This document shows positions 37,101 to 48,700 of a stretch of 64,000 nucleotides of DNA, in pieces. The DNA comes from Vanessa cardui (Eukaryota; Arthropoda; Insecta; Lepidoptera; Nymphalidae). The stretch spans positions 7,874,001 to 7,938,000 of the forward strand of contig NC_061147.1 of the NCBI RefSeq assembly GCF_905220365.1, in the 5' to 3' direction. The notes beneath the pieces are model-generated. The model had not been told where the DNA came from and made no database searches. It saw only the letters and a program-made list of their open reading frames with translations. The translations under genes were made by a program, and so were the position numbers. Positions within the stretch are counted from its first letter, which is position 1; each line of letters starts with the position of its first letter.

Positions 37101-39737
37101 TATGCGTAAAATCTTTCCATATTTATTACAATAAAGGTGCATGAGAGATTTCTTTGTGTACTGTTTTACAAAACAATTATCAAAGGCCAACATGATGTGT
37201 TGCTTACAGATACCTGCTTCAAAAATATTTTTGATTCACAGATTTCCAATCGCACAACTTAGGCAGGTGCAGAGCGCGCACCGCCTGTCAGAATGGCCGT
37301 GTCGGCGCGGAGCCACGAATTTAAGAAAAACACGTGTCCAGAAATGATTATTTTAATAATTTAAAACTGTTTCATTGTTAAATGAATAATTTTTAGTGAA
37401 TTTTGAAATGTTAAATTACTCTGAAATATTTTAATGTTTGTAAACAACTGTTATCTTGAGTGAATAAGTCTACCCACCTATTTTTGTTATAAAAGATCAA
37501 GCGCCCGCCGGTATCGACAGACTTGGTCGAGCCGTCGGAGCGATCGGACCGTCTCATATTGGAATAAATCAGAGAGGATTATTTCCTGAGTTTTATTTCA
37601 TACCACCGAAGATGGTTAAAGACCGAAACCCTGACACTCGTGACGTCAGCTATGCTGACGTCATGTTTTTTTTAAAAACGCGCTCGGACATGCCTACTAC
37701 GTTATATATTTTTAAAAGATTCATTTTAGTTTGCAACTTTATTATCATTCAAAATATTTTATCAAAAGTGTGTAGTTTTAGAACAGTAATTGAGTTTTAA
37801 GTATTGTTATGGTGATAATTTTTTTTTTAAATAAAATGTATATAAATGACTGGTCATTATTACAGTTCTGCCTTGGCACAATCCAACGTCTAATAGCTCA
37901 ACAGGGGATTGATGCGAAGGGTGCTCGTCATGTCGTAGATTGCCTGTACAATCTTGGACAGGCGGCTATGCTGGAGTTAAAACTTCTGCAGACGGCTGCC
38001 TTATTAATGACAACATCTGATCTGGTTCACGGTGACACATTAGCTAGGGTAAGTTATATTTATGTAGAGATCATTCTGAATAAGTTAATTGTAGAAAGTT
38101 ATTTTTACAATTGGATCATGTTGTGCATAAATATACTTTTTTACATAATACTAGGCAATGCTTTAAACTTTGTCTTTGACATATTACAAAAAAAAATATA
38201 AAAATTCAAAAATTTATGGTTGAGAGTTCAAAATTGGATTGGTAGACTTCAGCCACCTTAGGTTATTTTACAGGCAGGCTTTTACTATATTGGGTTTAAA
38301 TTTTCATATATTTTTTTGTCGTTAGATGTATGATTATCTTTAATAATATTTTTGCCTAATGCTAGCTTAATCAGAAACCTTGTTACAATTTTGTTATACA
38401 GGTACTTGATCATTAAGTTGTTAGGGATTTACTTCAATGATTCCATGAATTGTGATAAGAAGCAGCTGTTCAATAATATCAGTGTACTTAACATAAACAT
38501 TTTTGTGAGGTTATATATTAGAGGTCATTATGAAATTGATAGGTATATATTTGTTTTAGTGTTTACCTAATAACACCTAAAACAAAAAATATATATTTCT
38601 GTCTCGGTTGTTGGTTTCACGAGTCGAACTGCTAGGAAACTAAATACTTGCTTTTGATTGGTCGATGCACGCCACAAGCAATAAACTAAATTAATCTGGA
38701 ATAAAAAACAATCCTAAGCAATTATTTGCATTTTCAAGGTCACGTGTTTTAACCAATAAGGGTAATTTCCTTTGAGAGCTCGATTTGTGGAATGGAATTT
38801 AGTATGTTCATGTTACTTTAAGTCGATATGGCCCAGTGGTTAGAACACGTGCATCTTAACCGATGATTGCGGGTTCAAACCCAGGCAAGCACTGCTGATT
38901 CATGTGATTAATTTGTCTTTATAATTCATCTCGTACTCAGTGGTGAAGGAAAACATCGTGAGGAAACCTGCATGTGACAAATTTCTTAGAAATTCATCCA
39001 CATGTGTTCCACCAACCCGCATTGGAACAGCGTGGTGGAATACGTTCCAAACCTTCTCCTCAAAGGGAGAGGAGGCCTTTAGCCCAGCAGTGGGAATTTA
39101 CAGTTGTTGTGTTGGTTTACAGACAATGGTGATGTGTATACGAATGGTGTCGCCCAGTGAGACACGAGACGTGAGTACGAGTCACGCGGCCGCAGCCACC
39201 GTGCGGCAGCTCGTGGCTCTCGTGTTTGAGCGGGCGTTGGCAGAGGCCAATGGTAATGCTATTAGATAATTGAATAAAGTTCTTATTTCAAACTTAAATG
39301 TTATAATTTTGAAACATTGTCAAAGTAAAATATTATTGTATTCTCATATGATATTGTTTTAAGTTGTCCACTGAAAAGCGATTTACTTATTCTTATAGCT
39401 CATCTATATTATGCGCTACAAAATATTCTCTATTAATACAAATCAATTTTACTTACATCTACCAAAGTTTTATAGCCAAAGTTTCGATAGTATTTTCACC
39501 AACATATAATTATAACCACAGATTATGTATATTTCGACCAATGATATCATGTCTAGTCAAGGTCAAAGTTGTTTGTTTCTTCTTCACGAATCGATTATTG
39601 TTCATACACGTTACACACTACGTCTCGTTTAAACAGGTACCCTGAAAGTGAATCCAGCTGATGTCAGAATGCAAGCTAATAATAAAGCACCGAAGGACCT
39701 TAAGCCGTGTGCAGTGGATGCATACCTTATATTACAA
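34104..39737 (+). CDS. mon2: MON2 exons 1-5, DCB-type N-terminal region
   Basis: Residues 1-222. Exon 1 encodes MAFVSAVTGDDSTKKFMDVL and FKTLSLETKKKHPQIRE, the usual start of the dimerisation/cyclophilin-binding (DCB) armadillo region. Exon 2 has ACDEAIEKLALASNNPQASL. Exon 3 has FCLGTIQRLIAQQGIDAKGA and LELKLLQTAALLMTT. Exon 4 has HAAAATVRQLVALVFERALA. Exon 5 has KPCAVDAYLILQ. I chose the ATG at 34104 because the reading frame matches the MON2 N-terminus. Intron 2 contains an LTR retrotransposon and intron 3 a SINE that ends next to exon 4. Confidence 0.93.
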
Positions 39738-42700
39738 GTACGTTAATAATTATTGTTATACAACTTTCATATATACTTCTACCATTCCACCCGCCCCTGC
39801 GTGGCATGGGTGCAATACTGATACTAAATATATAAATGAATAATTTGTGTAATGTTATTTCTATTGCAGGATATTATTCAGCTAATCAATGGAGACTCAG
39901 CGCATTGGCTTGTCGGTATATCGGATGTACCAAAGACGTTCGGATTGGAACTGCTAGATACAGTCTTAACCGATTTCTCAGATGTATTTTTTAAGGTACA
40001 CTTTTCTATTAAATGATTTATAATTGTCTATCTTTCATCTTCAAAAATAAATGTGATTTCGAAATGATAAAATGTTTTTGCAGATCTCCGAGTTCCGGTT
40101 CCTGTTAAAGGAACATGTGTGCGCGTTAATTATAAGGCTGTTTTCGCCCAATGTTAAATATAGGTAAGTAATGTAGTTAGAAAGTTAACAACGATAATAT
40201 CTAATGCCTACCTAGTAATGTCTTGGTTTAAAAGATGTTTTCCGCTTAACGTAAAAGTTCAGAATTATTTCACTACACTGATCCAGTGCTGGTTTTTAAA
40301 CACACGATTTGAAGATGTTTCACTGAAATCCCAAGCAATAGATAAATTGTAAATAAAAATAAAGCACATAAGAAAACTCAATAGCAGTGCACGTGCTCTA
40401 TCCCCTGGACCACATGTCGACACTATGTGTATACAAGTGTCAAGGCTGGCTAGTAATGTGCGCGTGGCTTTGAAATAATCATAAGATGAAAAAAAAAAAT
40501 ATTTTGACCGCTCTATATCTTACCAACTCTACACGGCAGCCAAAGAAAGACCTCATTACATTACATTTATTTTATTATTGGTCACATCTCGACACTATGT
40601 GTATACAAGTGTCAAGGCTGGCTAGTAATGTGCGCGTGGCTTAGGGCGGCGTTCCCGTCGCCGCACATCCCGGGCGCGGCGGGCGCGGCGGCGGCGGCGG
40701 GCGCGCCCGAGCGGCCGCACTTCCCCGTCACCATGCGCCTGCTGCGACTCGTGTCCGTCATCGTGCACAAGTACCACGACGTGCTGGTGAGTGCGGGCGG
40801 GCGTGCGGGCGTGCGTGCGTGCGTGCGTGCGGGCGTGCACGCACGTAGTGTACATAACAATTATTGTGTCTTTCTTACATGGACACGAATATACCGCTTA
40901 CAAATTGATTTAATTTTTTTATATAATATATTTTTGTATCATTGTAAATGTACGTGAATACCCACTTGATGTAAATATTTTATTGTATCGAATATAATAG
41001 ATGTCACATTGTGTCTACACTGTCTTGTAATTAAAGATTGCCATTTGGAATGTCTGCTAACTAAATATCTGACGCAGGTGACGGAATGTGAGATTTTCCT
41101 GTCGTTGACAATCAAGTTCCTGGACCCGGACAAACCGCTGTGGCAGCGCGCCCTAGCGCTTGAAGTGTTACATCGGATCACTGTTCATCCAGGTGTGTTT
41201 TTTATTTATAATATCATATAATATCATCACTCTCCTTCGAAGCTATAAAAAGACTGGATTGAATAAAAAAGCATTTAACATACATTTTATTTTCTAAAAC
41301 GACAATCAAATAAACTGTTCTTATTGATTGATTTTAAAATTAAAGAAGTGTCCCGACCCGACTTATACATTTTTTACTCCAATTTTAGTTAAAAAAATTG
41401 TAAGTAACAATATTTGTATGGATGTTTCCTGTGCAAGTAAAATAAGATAAATCATTCAGGAGTAAATGGCTAAGCAAATAAAATCTAAAACGAAATGTTC
41501 TTGTTTCAGATTTGCTCAAAGCGTTCTGCGAGTGTTACGACATGAAGCCGCACGCCACAAACATATTCCAAGACATCGTGAACGCGCTCGGCGCCTACGT
41601 GCAGAGCCTCTTCGTGGCCTCGCAGGTCAATACGCCAGCTGGTAAGTTTCCCAAAGAGAGTAAATTTTACTTTTAGTAACACTGTCCACATAAATCTTTG
41701 TATAAGTATTATGGTTTCAACAAAATTTGTGATCCTCGACGTTGAAAAAATTTAGAGACTTGCATAGTGCAAAGCGAGTCCTTTTTTTAAAAAAATCTTT
41801 ATTTGAAAAGAGGCTTTAGTCGCTGAGCGACTATGTCAGCTCCATCGTTCTAATTTACAAATCACTAACTTCTTACCTTAATTAATTTGATTATCATAGA
41901 GTACACACTAATGGCCAATTTGGATGAAGGATTAGACAAAATCAAATTACATAACCCAACATCATGTAAACTAATATCAAATTCTAATTCTAATGCATCA
42001 TTATTTATTTTTGACAGCTAACCATAAATTACCAATCTAGAAATATTTTATGAAATCGATTGAAAATTGTGTCACTAATTCCAAACTTTCTTGAACTGTA
42101 AAAAATAAAATGAACGAATGGACAGAGTATAGTGATTATTATCACAATTATCTTTTACTTACTAGTATCCTTGTACAAATGTTTTAACTTTGCCGCTCTC
42201 AAGTTCGTATAGATTTTAAGAAAGTCGTTCTAATATAACGTAATCGCTAGTTGGAAAATTTCGTTTCTAACATATTTGGTGTTAAGGTTAGTTGGTATTA
42301 AGACTATTAAGTTTATGTTACAAAATATCTCAAATTTCGTTAGGTTTTTATTACGTACCTAAAATTGATAATGTTTGAAATAATGATAAAATGAAAAAAA
42401 TATATATTTTGACCGCTCTACATCTTACCAACTCTACACGGAACCCAAGAAAGACCTCATTAGATTACATTTAATTAATGTATTTTACTATTGGTCATTT
42501 CTAATTGCGACTTAATTACGAGGATAAAAACGCCCCATCGTATCAAGTTGCGTGATCTCCAAATCGACGTCATCTATGTCGGGCGTCAACTCTCGGTACT
42601 TGTAGTCTTGGTCGTCGTCTAGGGGATCCGGCGCAGGGCCTTTGGCACTTTCCCGTTTAATGTCTTCATCCACCTCGGGGTCATAATCTGCGTCTATATC

Positions 42701-45700
42701 TCGTCTCCCTGAATTTGCTACAAGTTTTAAGTGATTATTATTTAGAAATGCAATGATATATCTATCTAGATATTTCATTGCATTTCTACTATCTAGACAG
42801 ATATTTCACTCCAAAGAAGCCTTTTTAGTATGTTGCTGGGCTGAGGATAATGAAAGTCACTAACTGGTTCACGATTTATTCACAAGACGGTACAATCATA
42901 CGGACTGTGACGCACATGATAGACACTCCGTCTTACATATACAATGCTTCGACTTTTATACATGATATATGCAAATGAATATGAGATAAACAGATGTGAA
43001 ATATTTTAGTCATAGAATATATAACTTTACTAACTGTTTACTTTAATACTTATGTGCATATACGGCACAAGTAAATACTAAAAAGGCTTCTTTGATATAT
43101 ATATGTATTATCGTAATATTATTTTTCTTTGTAATATGTTGTTAAATTTATACATTGATACTTATACTTATAAATTAACATAGAGGTTATATCTGTATTT
43201 CGGTTCGATCTCCATGATAGTACAAATAGTGTAGCACATTATTTGATAGACATTTTTATACTATAAATATAGTGATAACTCAACTGAATAAATTAAAAAA
43301 AAAGAAACGTGTGAATTAAATTTAAAATATCGTATGCTCTGTGTGTGTTTGCATATCATTGTTATTTAACTATTTATATGTTTGCTTTACTTTGTTATAT
43401 GTGCAATATAACCTTCTATTTTTTCTATGGTTGTTGGGAAGAGATTTCCCATTGACATTATTTAAATGAATACGTAAGTTAAAAGTATTCACCCCAGCTC
43501 TTAGATCGCAAGTATGTGGACAGACTTTGCGTATCGTTAGCCAAGATCTCGGTGTAAAGGTTCACGAGCGGCTTGCAGCGCTTCATGCAGCGCTCGTAGC
43601 TGACGAAACGGTTCGACCGCCATTCCGGTGGACAGCCGTAACGCTCACTGGAAATGTATATTTTAAAATAACATCTATTATAGATGTGAGTAACTTTGTC
43701 TGTCTGTTTGTCTCTCTTTCACTCACCAAACTGCGGAACCAAAATGAAGGACATTTGAACTGCACGAAGGACATTTTTTTGCCCAACCCAACAACAACAA
43801 CAGCCTGTAAATTCCCACTGCTGGGATAAAGGGCTCCTCTGCCTTTGAGGAGAAGGTTTGGAACATATTCCACCACGCTGTTCCAATGCGGGTAGAATAC
43901 ACATGTGGCAGAATTTCAATGCAATTTGTTCAAATGCAATTCGATGTTTTCCTCCACTGAGCACGAGATGAATTATAAAGACAAATTAAGCAAATGAATC
44001 AGCGGTGCTTGCCTGGGTTTGAACCCGCAATCATTGGTTAAGATGCACACTTTCTAACCACTGGGCCATCTCGTCAAATGACAACTAAATCTCTAAAACG
44101 CGAACGAAGTCGCGGGCAACGGCATTTATACGTATAAAGACATGCGAACCAAAAATTTTCATTGATAACTTACGTGCAGTTTTGCAATTGGAATACGAAA
44201 GTCCACACTGGTATTACGGGTTCGATGCACATTCCGGGCGTATAACGTCTCGTGCATCGAATACAGTTGTGTAGTCTGGACTTCCGAGGACTTGTTGTTT
44301 GAGCTGTAGAGATAAACAAAACTTAAGCATAACATTACTAAAGTTATTCATTTCGGGATATTTACCATGTCTTTTATTTTTATTCGGTGGAGCTCGATAT
44401 TTCGACATTATCTACGAATGTCTTGTTCACGAGACTCTTGATTCTCGATTCGACATATAATAACAATGACCATGTTAATTTAAAATCTTATTAAGTATAA
44501 CATCTTAGAATTTGACATATTATTAACTTTTTCACTTATATTTAAATAATATACGCTTGTGGTATCGCATTTTAAGAGTTGATCGTAAATGTTAGGTATT
44601 GAAAAGTAGCCTATGAGACTAAAGCTCGGTTTGGCCCCGAAAGCCTGAAAGGAAATCTTCGAAATTAATTGGTATTCATTCATCATTACCTTGCAATAAT
44701 TTTAAGAAGATGCATGTTGTTATCACATAATATACGCTAAATCTTATTTCATACTTCATATTAATTACTTACCATGGCCTTACAGATTTAATGACCTTAG
44801 AGACTTGTGTTTTTTTTATTTATTTAATTGAAAATTATCAATGAAAATAGTTCAGTTATGTTAGAATATAATTATCTTATTCGAATTCCAATGAACCCGA
44901 GGTTCTGGGTTCAAATACTTTAAAAAAAAATATTATTGTAGTTATATTATATAATTGTTGCGCCGTGTCTAAGAAAGGGTAAGCTGATGGTACGGATGGT
45001 CTATCCGTCGTCACCGTGTCGTGTCAGATTTTTCATCTAGTCGGTTAATAAAGTGAGGAAATTGAGTGCGTCTAAATTAGCCCACACACTTGAGCACTAT
45101 AATATGCCCTGAGTCAACTACTCAGGACATATTACAGTGCATAGGCTAGTCTCCCGTGGGATTGATCGCCGTAGGGAAATTGGTCACGACTACATCATCA
45201 AAGGAATGCAAACTGTCCCATTTTTCATTAAAGACCAAACAACCTCTTAGAGGTTACATAACAGAACATACGTATGTATATACTTTGGATGTATTCAAGA
45301 AACATTTGCATGCAATACTCTTTAGTCGATTAATTTGATACTTTTTTAATATTGTTATTTACAGGGACTTAAAACGTTACTCATAACATAATTAGTAACG
45401 ATATAATAACGTTATAATGGTATCGTTACCTCAGCATACATATCGTTTTCAATATTTTTTATATCGTTTTAAAAATAACAGAACGAAATGATGACAGGCA
45501 ATATAACGTTAATATAACGATAAAAAGGCGACGTTGCCAAACTTATTATCTTCCAAAAGTGCGCGAATACGCGCGACGCTAGGATCTCATTGGCCTATTA
45601 GATAGCTCAGGCTAGGTTCGTGAATCAAGCTGGCAACGTTTTAATGCATGGACATTTCTTAACAATAAAGACATAAACCGTTTGCGAAGTATTACTATAT

Positions 45701-48700
45701 ATCTAATAATATCGTAATACTATAATCAATTACTAATATTATCGTAATCTATAATTTGTTAGTTCAATTTGACACTATAACATTATATTATAATATTTTT
45801 TTAGATAAAACTCACGACACTTTCTTATGTTTTTAGTGTTGAATTTTCTAATTAAATTGTCCTTTATAATTGAATATACGTTAATTTTCCCTATGTTATC
45901 ATATATGTATTTATCCATTGTATTTTATAACTCAATTTAAAAGACAGAATTTTGTTTACACGGGGTTCACAGTTGCTTAGTAAAATAACTAAAAATTAAA
46001 AAGTAATATCTTTCTTCAATTTTCCTTTAACTAATTTTGTTTTAAGTAATTCTTAGTTGGTTATTGAAAACATGTAAGTGTAATAAAACTGAATGTTACG
46101 TTACATTAGGTAACTACTTTATTTATAATTATCGATAAATTATTTAAAATCCACTAAAATTGTGTTTATTAAAAATAATAAAAATAAAATTAGCTGCCTA
46201 GCTTTCGTCTTTTATTTATTTTAATCCCGAGCATTGGTTGATCAGTTAATAATGAAAATAATAATATAATAATTTATAAAATAAAGTATTGCTCCTAATT
46301 GATTCGAATCGATTACAGTGTCTAGCTTACATTATTTCTGTGTCCGTTAACTCTATTTTATTTGTTTGGTAATTTTTCAACTCATTTAAAAAATTTAGTA
46401 TTTTGATGTAGCATCTTGTTCTCATACATGGATTCATATATTTGAGCTCTTCAGTTAGTAATTGGACAAAGTATTCATTTCTTCTATCGTCACATATGTG
46501 CGTAGTACAACATTCAGGCTTAAATATTTGGAGAACAAAGAATAAAACACATTGAAACGTGTTTTTTTCTTATTTTTCTCTTCTGTATTGGATCTCGTAG
46601 GCCGTACCAACGATGGGGATATTGGGCGATTATTTGCTTCCGGGTCCATTCTATCAGGAGAAATACTTCGCTTCATTCCTAAATTTCAAAAGACATAGAT
46701 ATGTCAGTTAATTCTCATCCTGCAGAACTATGTACGTTTATAGAAATTATATAATTAAATAGAATAAAAGCTCTATAAAACCAATTGGACCTTAGACGTT
46801 AAATATGCTACTTCCTACTGCAACTATTATTTTGTTCGGTCAAAAGTTTTGTTTTTATTATTTAGTTTAGAATAACATACAAGTATATTTTTTTTTCTTT
46901 TTCATGCTTTCTGATTAGTTCAATTATAACAACTAGTGTTCGTCTTGCGTTTTCTTTCAATTTAGTATTAAATATTTGTATTGCTATGGTACCTATATTT
47001 GAATCAGATATTTGAAAAATAGTTTGCAAAAGAAATATTAATAAGGTATCAATACGTTATATAACATTAGGATCGCGCGGAACTAATTAACGTTAATAAG
47101 TAATCGCGAGCGATTTTTTATTAAGTAAAGTTATCAAGTTGGCTTAGTTAACTGCTTCCAATATTATATCAATCTGCGGATCCGTTTATTAAGGATAGGT
47201 GTTTGAAATTACCCCCTAACAAAATATTTATTTACGAAAAACTTCTATCTCTATTAAAAAAAATAGACATATAGGATATTGAAAACGGTTGTTAACTACG
47301 TAACGCATATAGCTAAAGATTTTATTATAATTTAAAAAAATTACAAAAGATTTATAAATTATTTTAAATAAACTCAGAGCTGGTCACTAGTTACTTAAGT
47401 CAAATCTTGTCTCAGTTAAATTGCTGCGCTGACGATCACAAAAGGTACGCTATTGCTTTAGACACGACGCTCGATAAAAAATACGAAAAAGAGAGTAAAC
47501 AGCATTGAGTAAAAGAGATGGCATAGAACAATAAATAATAACGTTATTATTTTTTATAACGATATTTTAGAAACGTTTAATTTAGAAAAGTATCGTAACG
47601 TAATTTAAACGTTATACACATACAAAGCATAGCAAAATATCGTTTTTATGTATCGTTTCTCTCAAATATAACGTTATCTTGCACTTGCACAGAAAACGTT
47701 ACTGTGTTTTTATCGATATTTAAGTCCCTGGTTATTTATCATGTTTTTACAGGATCATCGAGCATCCCTCAACAAGCCGGCTTCTACTGGAAAGGGGTGT
47801 GGTTACCGCTTTGCGTCACGTTCGAACCGGGTACCGCTAAGGCAGTATAGTAAGTAGCATATATAGTACTAAATAAACACATCAGTATACCTAATATTGG
47901 TTTTAGTATTTGTTTAATATTATCACTTTATAACTCTGAGGTTGGAATAAAATCAATCGATGACACATATTTTAATTCCAATTTTACACGGGAAAAATGT
48001 TTTGTTAACTTCAAAAAAAAAAAAAATAACGTTCTGAAATCGGTTTATTATATATATATTAATAGTAATGTAACTACATAAATAAATATTTTAACAATAT
48101 TTCAAGTAAAATATTTAAAATCCAGTATAGAGATGCTGGATCGCACAGAGGCGCCGACGATACAGGACGGCTACGGCATATCCGTGGCGTACGCCTGCCT
48201 CGTCGAGATCATACGCTCGATCGCCATCACCTTGGAGGGAGATGACTACTTCAGGTAAAATTTTATTAGTAAAATAATTACAATTGATGACGATGATTCA
48301 CGGGTAGGTCACTGCGAGGTCCCGGGTTCGATTCCCGGCCGAGTTGATAATCGATTTCAACGAAAAAAAAATTAACATTAAACTCAATATTTATAATAAT
48401 AGATAACTAAATAAAATCTACCCGAAACACGAACGCTGTAAAGTGCTCGAAACGTCGGTATGCCAAAAATAATTAATATACGCGATTCAAATCCGTTATA
48501 GCTAGTTTTATTTCAATGTGTAATCGCGAAAATTTAAGACAACATTAACTAAATAAAAGATACTAATTATTGCGCTATTACTTTCTGTCGGAGTGTGTCT
48601 GCTACTCTTTTGGTATTAAGCAATGTGGCACCCCAAATAAGGACATAAGCTACTTTTTTTCATACTACAACGCAAGCGAAGTTTCGGGCGGCAACTAGCT

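Larger units (their letters stand above)
34927..37704. mobile_element. Non-autonomous LTR retrotransposon in MON2 intron 2
   Basis: Two direct repeats of about 405 bp (34927-35331 and 37300-37704), which I read as identical, begin TGTCGGCGCGGAGCC and enclose about 1970 bp with no long open frame. The flanks share TATA at the left end (tgtata/TGTCGG) and right end (CGTTA/tata), a possible 4-bp target duplication. The sequence just inside the left LTR (tatcagaagcgggat) resembles an initiator-tRNA-type primer binding site. Internally a unit of about 299 bp is repeated (35992-36290 and 36291-36590), and a unit of about 130 bp is repeated near 36785-37045. A short frame, MVKDRNPDTRDVSYADVMFF on to PPVT, starts inside the LTR at 35239 and stops at 35403. 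No protease, RT or integrase is visible. Confidence 0.85.

Noticed and set aside
44480..44714. Upstream exons for the Kunitz-type gene (MHLLKIIA and the acceptor tttcctttcag)
   Set aside because: Splice signals look fair, but the phases run into stops or do not meet the Kunitz exons, so no signal peptide could be assigned.
46455..46676. Frame within the hAT element as a transposase remnant
   Set aside because: Low-complexity 73-residue frame without the hAT dimerisation motif or zinc-finger cysteines.
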